NCBI GenBank assembly: GCA_947441615.1
Contig: CANEUH010000005.1
Coordinates: 62,001-126,000 of the forward strand
Source: Bacteriovoracaceae bacterium
GTDB lineage: Bacteria > Bdellovibrionota > Bacteriovoracia > Bacteriovoracales > Bacteriovoracaceae
Reading direction: 5' to 3'
Length of the DNA: 64,000 nt
Position 1 is the first letter of the stretch; every line of letters starts with the position of its first letter. Of the stretch, positions 36,011 through 44,175 are shown in pieces. A program made the position numbers and the translations under genes. Below the pieces are notes generated by a model that saw nothing but the letters and a program-made list of their open reading frames with translations, was not told where the DNA came from and did not search any database.

Positions 36011-37123
36011 TTAGTTTAATAATACGCGGGATAAGAATTTTTCTTGGGCAAAATCAGAACTCATGGGACTGACTTGGCCCAAGAATTTAAGTGTTGGATA
36101 ATCAAAAGAGAGTTGCTCCATTGAGGAATCTTTCACATGAGAGATAAACATCTCTTCATCAAAGCGAATGTATTCTTTTTTGATGTGGTTCTCAATATTT
36201 GGAAAAACTCTATCAATCACTCGCTTCATGAGTTTAATTTTTTGAGCAAGATCTTCTGATTGAGGCTCTTCATCGTGGATGAGAAAGAGAGCGTGGCAAA
36301 GTTGCTCTTTGTTTTGATGCTGAAACATTTCAAATTCAACCACGAAGTGTCCCCATTCGTGAGTCATGCTCTGAGGGATAAAGAGTGTTCTTTCTTCAGT
36401 GTACATCTCTTTATTAAGAACCCAAGTGACAGAGATCGCTGACTGAACATTCACAGATGTACATACATCAATGAGTTCAGGAGTGAGCTTATCTTTATTG
36501 TGAATTAAATTTAAAAATTTCTTTGGTGACATTGAGACATAAAGATTCTCAGACGTTAGTGTGGCGAAATCCTTAAAGGCCATGGTCCATTCTTTCTTTT
36601 CAACGAGATCATCTGGAGTGGTCTTTTCAATAGATTCAAAAAGCCGAATTTCAGAGTGATCCTTTAAAATGGAATCAAGATGACTCCAATCTTCTTCTGA
36701 AAAGAGTGAGGACAACTCAACCTTATAGCCTTTCTTGGTAAAGAAATCTTCACCAGATCTAAGCTCCATAGATTTAGCTCTTCCGCCAAAATCATGAAAC
36801 TTTCCGTCTTTATAAAAGGTCGCCTCTTTTGATTGTGGGAGAATTTTAGCTTGATAATATTTCTTATAGATATTTTCGACAGCTAGCGCGGATCGAAGGC
36901 TTAGGACACCAAAATTATAATTCTCTTCCAGCATCTGACGAGTCAAAGGCCGTGATGTAATAAGCCTCACCGACTCATCAGGAGCATTTTTTCGAAGATC
37001 GAGGAGCTTTAAAACAGCTCCTAAATCTTGTCCCAAAATAACATGGCGATAATGCTTAGAAGGAATTGATTGAGTGTTTCCACCCTTGGTGTCTTTAAAA
37101 TGCTTTAATAATCCGAAACTCAT
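36011..37123 (-). CDS. Hypothetical protein with Rossmann-like N-terminus
   Basis: 370 residues, without signal peptide or membrane segment. Near residues 24-36, YRHVILGQDLGAVLKLLDLRK resembles a dinucleotide-binding beta-alpha turn (G-x-x-x-G-A), and VRLITSRPLTRQMLEENYNFG resembles FAD-dependent oxidoreductases such as amine-oxidase-type enzymes. FIPQSMTHEWGHFVVEFE in the middle contains H-E-W-G-H, close to a zinc-peptidase HExxH, but is probably coincidental. No full family match is recalled. The mltD terminator lies only 18 bp before its ATG, so it may depend on read-through or an unseen promoter. Confidence 0.65.
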   Translation of the reverse strand: MSFGLLKHFKDTKGGNTQSIPSKHYRHVILGQDLGAVLKLLDLRKNAPDESVRLITSRPLTRQMLEENYNFGVLSLRSALAVENIYKKYYQAKILPQSKEATFYKDGKFHDFGGRAKSMELRSGEDFFTKKGYKVELSSLFSEEDWSHLDSILKDHSEIRLFESIEKTTPDDLVEKKEWTMAFKDFATLTSENLYVSMSPKKFLNLIHNKDKLTPELIDVCTSVNVQSAISVTWVLNKEMYTEERTLFIPQSMTHEWGHFVVEFEMFQHQNKEQLCHALFLIHDEEPQSEDLAQKIKLMKRVIDRVFPNIENHIKKEYIRFDEEMFISHVKDSSMEQLSFDYPTLKFLGQVSPMSSDFAQEKFLSRVLLN

Positions 37124-37137
37124 GGAGCCATCTTAAA

Positions 37138-37168
37138 ATAAAAAACCCACTCTTGCGAGTGGGTTTTT
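37138..37168. terminator. Bidirectional intrinsic terminator after mltD
   Basis: AAAAACCCACTC (37141-37152) and GAGTGGGTTTTT (37157-37168) form a 12-bp perfect stem with loop TTGC. T-runs follow on both strands. On the minus strand it lies 23 bp after the mltD stop and 18 bp before the next start. Confidence 0.9.
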
Positions 37169-37190
37169 GTCATTCTTAATTGATTCTTTT

Positions 37191-38687
37191 TTATCTGATC
37201 GCGAGTCTATCACCAGGAAGGATTTGACGCCTCTTAATCAAGTGACTATTGGTTCGGATGATCGTGCTCATTGGCACACCTGTTCTTTGCGCCACTCTCC
37301 AAAGAGTATCACCCTTTTTTACAGTGTAATAAACTGAAGGATTCTTAATGAGCTTACCCTTTCTACCGTAAGTTGCGATCATGCGATCATTACGGCGAGC
37401 TCTACGATTTTTTCTTGATGATTTCTCATAAATATCTGCATACAGCCCGTCACGAAGAGAATGATCATCTCTAAATGGCAACTGAACAACAGTATTTGAA
37501 GCGAGATACGAGTGCTCTGGAAGATCTGGGTTTAAGTCCTCAATGACATCATGAGGAACTTTAAACTTTTTTGATATATGGCTTAGGGACTGGCCACCAG
37601 TTGTGACATACGTTTTGAAATTATCTGCCACGACAGAATCTTTCTCATCAAACTTCTCCCACGCTTCTTTCGCTCCCACTGGAACGCGAAGTGGGTAGCT
37701 TTCTACATAAGGAGGAATTTGCCAGCGCACGATTTCAGGGTTGTAGCGCTTCACTTCTTCAAAATCTAACTGCAGCACTTCTGCAAGTTCATAAAGATCA
37801 GCATTTCCCTTCACCATGATTTCTTCATAATCAAGAGCTCTTTCAAACTCAATTTCATGAAAACCGAAAACATCTAAGTTCTTTCCAATGATAGCAAGGG
37901 CCATGATTTTTGGAACATAATTTTTAGTTTCTGGGCGCAGGTAGCGGCCTTTAGACATTTGCCAAAAGTCATGGGTGCGATACATGCGAATGGCACGAGC
38001 GATTTTACCTTCACCAGCATTATAACCAGCAGCAGCTAGTTCCCACGAACCAAAGAGGCCATTCAGAGTTTTTAAATAATTGGCCGCTGCAATTGTTGCT
38101 TTAAGAGGATCTCGTCTTTCATCAACATACCAATCAATATTGAGACCAAATTTTTTCCCAGTTGCTGGCATAAATTGCCATGGGCCCACGGCTTTTGCCC
38201 AAGAACGAGCGTGATTCTGAAATCCAGATTCGGCCATCGCTAAATAAATAAGGTCTCTAGGTAATCCATTATCTGCCATGATTTTTGAAAGAACTGGTGC
38301 ATACCGGCCAGCTCTTTGGGTGTAATTCATAAAATGAACTCTACCTCTACCAGTAAAGAACTTAACCCACATGGCAGTTTGCTTATTCCATGTGACAGGA
38401 ATATCAAATTTCGTGTTTCTTAAACCCAACTCTCGGGCAGCTTCTTCAGAAATTTGGTACGTTTTGTAAGGAGAGGCAAACGTCTTTTCGTGAGCACTTC
38501 CATGGATACATCCACGGCAATTGGGAAGATCCTTTTCGATGAGTTGTTCTTGAACACGGTAGTATTCAGCTTGCTCAGCTACAGATGGGTTATATTTATT
38601 TTTAAGCGTCCGTCTTTTATTAACGCTTGAACACGCCGAAATGAACAACAAAGCAGCGAGCGGCAACAGTACAATCTTGTTAGTCAT
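37191..38687 (-). CDS. mltD: Membrane-bound lytic murein transglycosylase D-like lipoprotein with two LysM domains
   Basis: 498 residues. The lipoprotein signal ends LFISACSS (Cys near 19). The GH23/SLT domain shows LIYLAMAESGFQNHARSW with the catalytic Glu near residue 153, then AVGPWQFMPATGKKFGL and AAAGYNAGEGKIARAI. Two LysM repeats follow, at about 362-408 (TTGGQSLSHISKKFKVP) and 450-498 (YYTVKKGDTLWRVAQRTGVP). MltD cleaves glycan strands to 1,6-anhydro ends at the envelope. It is also a candidate for wall remodelling in a predator, by inference only. Strong terminator at 37138-37168. Confidence 0.95.
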   Translation of the reverse strand: MTNKIVLLPLAALLFISACSSVNKRRTLKNKYNPSVAEQAEYYRVQEQLIEKDLPNCRGCIHGSAHEKTFASPYKTYQISEEAARELGLRNTKFDIPVTWNKQTAMWVKFFTGRGRVHFMNYTQRAGRYAPVLSKIMADNGLPRDLIYLAMAESGFQNHARSWAKAVGPWQFMPATGKKFGLNIDWYVDERRDPLKATIAAANYLKTLNGLFGSWELAAAGYNAGEGKIARAIRMYRTHDFWQMSKGRYLRPETKNYVPKIMALAIIGKNLDVFGFHEIEFERALDYEEIMVKGNADLYELAEVLQLDFEEVKRYNPEIVRWQIPPYVESYPLRVPVGAKEAWEKFDEKDSVVADNFKTYVTTGGQSLSHISKKFKVPHDVIEDLNPDLPEHSYLASNTVVQLPFRDDHSLRDGLYADIYEKSSRKNRRARRNDRMIATYGRKGKLIKNPSVYYTVKKGDTLWRVAQRTGVPMSTIIRTNSHLIKRRQILPGDRLAIR

Positions 38688-38943
38688 TACAATCCCTCAA
38701 TCTTCCTGAAGTAAGTAGGATACTCCATCTTTAACAGGATAATCCAAAGATACTTATCAACAAAGAAGGCAAATTTTTTTGTCCCGATGAGTAACGAATA
38801 GAGAAAAATCAGTAATTTGTCTTTCACTCACCGTAGGACCAAAACATACTTTACTTAAATTAAAAATTGAGGTTGCACCATCTGACCAAAACACTCAACT
38901 ACAATCAAATGCAAAACGCCCAACCCAATCAGTGTTAAGATAA

Positions 38944-39471
38944 ATGAGTATGTTTAAACTTATTCTTAATATTCTGCCATGCCTCATCATCATGTTTCAA
39001 CCTTTAAACGCAAAAGTTGAATCTCCGAATTATAAATTTGATCTTGAAGGCCTCTCCGATTTTTTTCCCAATAAACCCATTAGCAATCTTGATTCCAAAT
39101 TTGGTAAAGGTGAACTCATGGGAAACGATGGGGGAATTCAAACACTAAAATATGTTGTGAAAGATCTGCGCTATCAATTTCCTGTGATGGTCCAAGTTAA
39201 AGATGGACTCATAGAGGATTTCTTTGCAAGGTTACCCTCTTACTTTTTACATGACGTGTTTTTTCAATCACTCATTACTCGCAATGGTAAACAAACCAAT
39301 ACTAAAAAAACGGGAGAAGAGGCCTATTATGTTTGGGATCTCGCCCCATTAAAGCACATCTACAGTGCGGCCTGCACCATCACTTGCTTCCCTATATTCT
39401 ACGCAGTTGAAAAAAAAGAGGCTCAGACGAAGAGCATTTTAGAAAAAATGAAGCTTGCCAATAAAATCTAA
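38944..39471 (+). CDS. Hypothetical exported protein
   Basis: 175 residues with signal-like N-terminus MSMFKLILNILPCLIIMFQPLNA and mature KVESPNYKFDLEG. The mature part alternates strands and helices (LKYVVKDLRYQFPVMVQVKDG), with a Cys pair in AACTITCFPIFYA. No family is recognised. The Shine-Dalgarno is weak (AAGATAA directly before the ATG). The 256 bp upstream, shared with divergent mltD, show no clear promoter. It converges on lgt with a 4-bp overlap. Confidence 0.65.
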   Translation: MSMFKLILNILPCLIIMFQPLNAKVESPNYKFDLEGLSDFFPNKPISNLDSKFGKGELMGNDGGIQTLKYVVKDLRYQFPVMVQVKDGLIEDFFARLPSYFLHDVFFQSLITRNGKQTNTKKTGEEAYYVWDLAPLKHIYSAACTITCFPIFYAVEKKEAQTKSILEKMKLANKI

Positions 39472-40271
39472 GGTGAGGATTTTTGCAAATAAGGATTCTT
39501 GATGTGAACCTTCTTTGCAAAATGAAGCATGATGAATCCTGCGATCATCATCCCGATGCATAGGAATTGTCCCATCGTAAAAAAGTTCAGGTAATAACCA
39601 AGTTGTGAATCAGGCTCCCGGAAAAACTCAATAAAAAATCTAAAGACTCCGTAGCCCACGAGAAACATCGAACAAGTGACACCATAAAATCGTTGGCGCT
39701 TATGAATGTAGAACAAAATAATAAAGAGAACAATTCCCTCAAGAACACCCTCGTATAGCTGGGAAGCGTGTCTAGGAAAAGGTCCTCCTCCTGGAAAAAC
39801 GATTCCAACCCAAGAATCAGTCACTCTTCCATAAAGCTCACCATTGATAAAATTCCCCATTCTACCAAAGAAGAGTCCAGGTGATCCCGCCACGGCCATA
39901 CAATCAGTCAGTTGAAAAAAGTGAACGCCATTTTTTCTAGCAAAAAAATAGGTCGCTATGCACATACCAACAACGGCACCATGAAAGGAAAGTCCTCCCT
40001 TCCAGACGGCAAAACTATCAAGAATATTAACTGAGTAGTACTCCCAATTATAAACAACGACATAAAAGAAGCGAGCACCAAGAAACATGCCAATGATGAG
40101 CCAAGTGATATATTTATCAATTGCCTCTTTGGAGAGAGGCCAGAACTTTTTATCAGCAAGGTATTTTAAAATGACCCCACCAACAAGGAAGCCAATAACG
40201 TACATGGCCCCGTACCAACGGACTTGAAGTGGACCTACTGAAAATATTACGGGATCAAACCAATCATTCAT
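39468..40271 (-). CDS. lgt: Prolipoprotein diacylglyceryl transferase
   Basis: 267 residues with seven membrane helices. The signature GRMGNFINGELYGRVTD lies near 136-152, with the catalytic-region SFHGAVVGMCIATYFF near 95-110 and YGAMYVIGFLVGG near the N-terminus. Lgt transfers diacylglyceryl from phosphatidylglycerol to the lipobox cysteine and is needed for all the lipoproteins predicted in this window. C-terminal RFFIEFFREPDSQLGYY is also characteristic. Confidence 0.96.
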   Translation of the reverse strand: MNDWFDPVIFSVGPLQVRWYGAMYVIGFLVGGVILKYLADKKFWPLSKEAIDKYITWLIIGMFLGARFFYVVVYNWEYYSVNILDSFAVWKGGLSFHGAVVGMCIATYFFARKNGVHFFQLTDCMAVAGSPGLFFGRMGNFINGELYGRVTDSWVGIVFPGGGPFPRHASQLYEGVLEGIVLFIILFYIHKRQRFYGVTCSMFLVGYGVFRFFIEFFREPDSQLGYYLNFFTMGQFLCIGMMIAGFIMLHFAKKVHIKNPYLQKSSP

Positions 40272-40306
40272 GAATTTAGTCTAATAAACTAAATACTCTA
40301 AGACAA

Positions 40307-41092
40307 CTAGAGATTCACTTCGCTCGCCTCAGTCACAGCAAAAGATCCACTCGAATGGAGACTTAAATCAAATATAGATTTTTTCATGGAGTGTGTGATT
40401 CCATTAAAACTTAATAAGCAAGTGCTCACACTTAAAAAGCCAATCATATCTTCGCGAGTCATGTTACTAGAAGTTTTAATCTCTTTGTCTTTTCGAATAA
40501 TTTTTAAATGAGAGGCAAGCTTAATTTCCCCACCATTTGAAAAAATAACTTTTTTATTCATATCAATAAAAACAGCTTCTCCAAATGACTGCGCCTGCTT
40601 CATTACGATTACTGCATCATCTTTTACTGTCCCCCAATAGGAAAGAACTCCTTCATAAGAGAGCGCTTGGGAAAGAAAACGCACCAACATGATTCGAAGA
40701 CCCACCATTTTATCAGTATGGGAAATGTCTGAATGTAAGGCCAGATCCCAGATGGTTTTTCCATGAGGAAGCCCCATGAGACCCACTTTTCTTAGAGTGT
40801 AAATCAGTGTTCCAAGTTGAATGGAGATAGACTCCATGCCGTACTTGTCTAATAAATCTGATCCCGTAATTTGCTGCTGAATTCTGGCACTAGCAGACTG
40901 AACAGTAAGGATACGTGTATTTATTTTTTCTAGCGAGATCTTCTTAGTTTCAGCATCTGGTACAAGAGTAAACCCAAGCTCATTCAATAAGTGGGTGTAC
41001 TTCGTATTGATCTGTTCTTCTTTAAACCTAATATAGATGGGATAATTGTGAGATTTTCTATATTGAAAGTAATTCCACTTTACTGGTTCCAT
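40307..41092 (-). CDS. Hypothetical cytoplasmic protein divergent from the sigma-54 promoter region
   Basis: 261 residues, with no signal peptide or membrane helix. The N-terminal half (YPIYIRFKEEQINTKYTHLLNEL) looks like a small alpha/beta domain. The centre is helical (MVGLRIMLVRFLSQALSYEGVLSYWG), and the last third beta-rich (VFIDMNKKVIFSNGGEIKLA). The pattern of a receiver-like or regulatory domain is possible but not recognised. The strong Shine-Dalgarno AAGGAG is eight bases before the ATG. Its start faces the sigma-54 region, so it may share control with the aminotransferase-reductase gene. Confidence 0.65.
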   Translation of the reverse strand: MEPVKWNYFQYRKSHNYPIYIRFKEEQINTKYTHLLNELGFTLVPDAETKKISLEKINTRILTVQSASARIQQQITGSDLLDKYGMESISIQLGTLIYTLRKVGLMGLPHGKTIWDLALHSDISHTDKMVGLRIMLVRFLSQALSYEGVLSYWGTVKDDAVIVMKQAQSFGEAVFIDMNKKVIFSNGGEIKLASHLKIIRKDKEIKTSSNMTREDMIGFLSVSTCLLSFNGITHSMKKSIFDLSLHSSGSFAVTEASEVNL

Positions 41093-41157
41093 AACGACAA
41101 CTCCTTGTCCCAGTCCTTTTCGGATAATGACAGAGATTCGTGAGGAAGAATTCCAAC

Positions 41158-41178
41158 AGTGTCTAAAGTTTAGACACT
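41158..41178. promoter_or_regulatory. Perfect 21-bp palindrome, candidate enhancer-binding-protein site
   Basis: AGTGTCTAAA and TTTAGACACT flank a single central G. The centre, at 41168, is about 93 bp upstream of the start predicted from the sigma-54 promoter. That is within the usual range for NtrC-type activator sites. A second, imperfect dyad (ACTC-TAGGG ... CCCTA-aa-GAGT) covers 41197-41225. No activator gene is seen in the window. Confidence 0.6.
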
Positions 41179-41234
41179 ACCGATAAATATCTAATCACTC
41201 TAGGGTCTTAGATGCCCTAAAGAGTACCTGACAT

Positions 41235-41250
41235 TGGCACTTAGTTTGCT
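41235..41250 (+). promoter_or_regulatory. Sigma-54 promoter of the aminotransferase-acyl reductase gene
   Basis: TTGGCAC at 41234-41240, five bases, then TTGCT at 41246-41250. The GG (41236-41237) and GC (41248-41249) are exactly ten bases apart. Only the base after GGCAC departs from the YTGGCACG-N4-TTGCW consensus. Transcription would start near 41261, two bases before the ATG at 41263. Confidence 0.75.
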
Positions 41251-41262
41251 TATTAGTCTTTG

Positions 41263-44175
41263 ATGGAAAATATCATCGGTCTTAATCAATCACCAAAACT
41301 ATCAAATGAATCAGGCGAAGATTCATTCAAGTTTTATGCTCGTCCTTTGACTTCTAAGCTATTAGAGACCATGGAGTTATCAAAACATTTTATTCAAGGC
41401 GAAGGCGACTATCTTTTCTATGAAAAAAATCAAAGAAAGCAAAAAGTCCTGGATCTCACGGGTGGATATGGCGCCAATATCCTTGGACATCGTCATCCCA
41501 AAATACTCGCAAAACTTCAAGAATGGAAGGATGAGGGTGCACCATCTCTGACTCAAGGAAGTCAAAGGAAGATGGCCGGGATACTTGCTAAAAGGATATC
41601 AGACACCTTAAAGATAGAGACCGGAGAAGGTCCTTGGATCACCACTTTATCTAACAGCGGGACAGAGGCCGTAGAAGCTGCTTATAAACATTGCCTCATC
41701 TACTTTAAGCAAAAACTCATTGAACTTGGTCAAGAAATTGAAAAAGAAATGAATCTCGCTCTTATGACTATTGAGCGCACGGAAGAGACCTTTAAACCAC
41801 TCCTATTAAAGAGACTTCGGACTGAACTTTCCGAAAAAATTTCCTCACTCTCAATGGGCGAGGAAAGAAAATCATATTTTCTTCACCAGCTTTTAAATGT
41901 CCATGAATTTTACGATCTTATCTCTCTTGTCAGAGAAATTAACCAAAAACAACTAAGCCTTAGACCACACTTTATCGCCCTGGAAAAAGCTTATCATGGG
42001 AAAACCATGGGTGCCTTAAGCCTCACTTTTAATGAGGGATTTAGAAATTCATTTTTTTTAGATAACGATAACAATCAACACACAACATTCCTTTCACAAT
42101 ATATTGAATTAGAGAAGTTAGACCAAATCATCCAGTCTAAAAAAGAAGATCTTATTTTCTTAAGTGACTCAAAAAATGGAGTTACCTGGGAAACACAATC
42201 GTTTACAACCATTGCGGGCTCATTTGTAGAACCCATTCAAGGCGAAGCGGGAATTATTCCAGTCAATGATCAGTTTCTCGCTGTCCTAAAAAAATATTCT
42301 CTTCAAGAAGATTTTTTATTAGTTTTTGATGAAATTCAAGCGGGTATGTACCGCACAGGTACCATGACATCAAGTTACCACTCGCATATTACCCCCGATA
42401 TCTACACTTTCTCAAAGTCCCTCGGTGGTGGAGTTGCAAAGATAGCTGCCACAACCATAAATTCTAGAAAATATGTTGAAGAATTTGGATTTTTACATAC
42501 CTCGACATTTAGTGATGACGATTTATCATCTGCGATTGCACTTGAAGTCTTAAATATCCTCCAAGGTGAAGAGAGTCCTGTTTTCGAAGGGATGAAAGTC
42601 GCAGATTATCTTTGGGTCAGACTACAAACAATCAAATCTCAATTTCCAGAAATTATAAAAGAAATTCGCGGAAAAGGTTTGATGCTTGCCATTGAATTTC
42701 ATGATGAACTATCAAAAATGGGATTTGAGTTTAAGACAATCTGTGATTCAAAAATGCAGGGTTATATGATGGCCTCAGTCTTACTTAATCACGAGAACAT
42801 CAGGATGAGCCCATCTCTCTCGAATAATTTAACTTTAAGGATACAACCTAGTTTATATTTTACCATCATTCAAACAGAAGAACTGATTGCAGGGTTAATA
42901 AATCTCTCAAGGGCGTTAAGGAATAAGGATATCGCTTATTTTTTATCATCCATTTATCCAAATCAACCCGTTAAAAATATCATGACCCCTGAACTTAAGA
43001 CTGAACTTGAGCTTGGTAAAAGACCTCTCAGTGTCTTTTTATGCCATTTAATCGATGAAGCTCACGTGAGAAAAGTTTCAAAATCATTGAGGGACGTAGA
43101 GAGTTCCCCACTCATGAAAAAGCTAGCTCTAAGTAAGGACTTAGCTGAATTTGAAATCTATCATGCTCAAACAATTGTTGATAATAACGGCAAAGAAATG
43201 GATATTGTCATGTTGGCAATACCTGTGACGAGTGAAGAACTCAAAAAAACGTTCACTTCAAGACAAAAATTTAAAGTCGTTCAAAAAGTGCAAAATGCCG
43301 TTGATTTCGCCAAGGAACTTGGAGCTTCGACTGTTGGCCTAGGACAGTTTACTTCAATTGTATCTGGAAACGGATTGTATTTAAATTCACATGGCATGAA
43401 TCTCACAACGGGCAATGCTTTTACGATCTCCTTAACTGTACAGTCAGCACTTAGATCAGCAGAAGATAGGAATATTGATCTCAAAAAATCCACCGTGTCC
43501 CTCATTGGAGCAGCTGGAAACATCATGTCCGTTGCCTCAAGCCTTATGGCGGACTATGTTGGAAAGATTATCCTGATTCATCACTCCCCTATTGAATCAA
43601 GTGCAAAGTTTCAGATAGCAACGAGAAAGATTCTTAATGATATAAAGAACTCAAAATCTGACTCTAGAGTTTGCAGCACCATTCAAAAATTTTGGAAAGA
43701 CCAAGACTTATTAAGTTTTCTATCGATCCCAGAAGTTCTTGAAGTCCTTGAAGCTACTTCTGACGTAAATAAGATTAAACAATCAGATATTATCCTATGT
43801 GGTGCCAGTGCATCGAATGGTTTTCTATCAACAGATCTTTTTAAAGAGGATGCCATTGTTGTTGACGTTGCGGTTCCTCCTTCAATTAAACCAGAAATGT
43901 TAAATAAACTAAAATCGGAACGCCCAGATATCACTTACCACCTTGGTGGAGTGGCGCTAATTCCAAAAAATCAAACAATCGATTTTTTCATATTCCCTCT
44001 TGGAGAAAACGAATGTTTTGCTTGTATGGCAGAAACTTTCACTCTAGGTTTCAGTGGGAAGAATCACTTTTTAAATATAGGTGACCTTACGAAAGAAATC
44101 GTCATGGATGTCCAACATCTTGCAGAGAAGGCGGGCTTTACTCTTGGTAGTTACAAAAATAAGAGCTCACTCTAA
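41263..44175 (+). CDS. Class III aminotransferase fused to an acyl-ACP reductase (AAR-like)
   Basis: 970 residues. Residues about 1-555 form a PLP-dependent class III aminotransferase: SNSGTEAVEAAYKH (130-143), YHGKTMGALS (near 243), VFDEIQAGMYRTG (near 353) and the PLP lysine in FSKSLGGG (near 384). An extra helical insert of about 90 residues lies at 145-235. From about 585 the sequence matches cyanobacterial acyl-ACP reductase: FLCHLIDEAHVRKV, LGQFTSIVSGNG (near 693), NADPH loop SLIGAAGNIMS (near 747), LGGVALIP, and FACMAETFTLGF with the thioester cysteine at about 921. The reductase should turn a fatty acyl thioester into an aldehyde, and the aminotransferase could convert this to an amine. 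ATG 41263 has no Shine-Dalgarno, consistent with a nearly leaderless sigma-54 transcript. It ends 9 bp into the convergent GNAT gene. Confidence 0.9.
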   Translation: MENIIGLNQSPKLSNESGEDSFKFYARPLTSKLLETMELSKHFIQGEGDYLFYEKNQRKQKVLDLTGGYGANILGHRHPKILAKLQEWKDEGAPSLTQGSQRKMAGILAKRISDTLKIETGEGPWITTLSNSGTEAVEAAYKHCLIYFKQKLIELGQEIEKEMNLALMTIERTEETFKPLLLKRLRTELSEKISSLSMGEERKSYFLHQLLNVHEFYDLISLVREINQKQLSLRPHFIALEKAYHGKTMGALSLTFNEGFRNSFFLDNDNNQHTTFLSQYIELEKLDQIIQSKKEDLIFLSDSKNGVTWETQSFTTIAGSFVEPIQGEAGIIPVNDQFLAVLKKYSLQEDFLLVFDEIQAGMYRTGTMTSSYHSHITPDIYTFSKSLGGGVAKIAATTINSRKYVEEFGFLHTSTFSDDDLSSAIALEVLNILQGEESPVFEGMKVADYLWVRLQTIKSQFPEIIKEIRGKGLMLAIEFHDELSKMGFEFKTICDSKMQGYMMASVLLNHENIRMSPSLSNNLTLRIQPSLYFTIIQTEELIAGLINLSRALRNKDIAYFLSSIYPNQPVKNIMTPELKTELELGKRPLSVFLCHLIDEAHVRKVSKSLRDVESSPLMKKLALSKDLAEFEIYHAQTIVDNNGKEMDIVMLAIPVTSEELKKTFTSRQKFKVVQKVQNAVDFAKELGASTVGLGQFTSIVSGNGLYLNSHGMNLTTGNAFTISLTVQSALRSAEDRNIDLKKSTVSLIGAAGNIMSVASSLMADYVGKIILIHHSPIESSAKFQIATRKILNDIKNSKSDSRVCSTIQKFWKDQDLLSFLSIPEVLEVLEATSDVNKIKQSDIILCGASASNGFLSTDLFKEDAIVVDVAVPPSIKPEMLNKLKSERPDITYHLGGVALIPKNQTIDFFIFPLGENECFACMAETFTLGFSGKNHFLNIGDLTKEIVMDVQHLAEKAGFTLGSYKNKSSL

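Noticed and set aside
36350-36385. H-E-W-G-H in the 370-residue protein as a zinc peptidase site
   Set aside because: Only the pentapeptide fits; no third ligand or family context is visible, and the N-terminus looks Rossmann-like.
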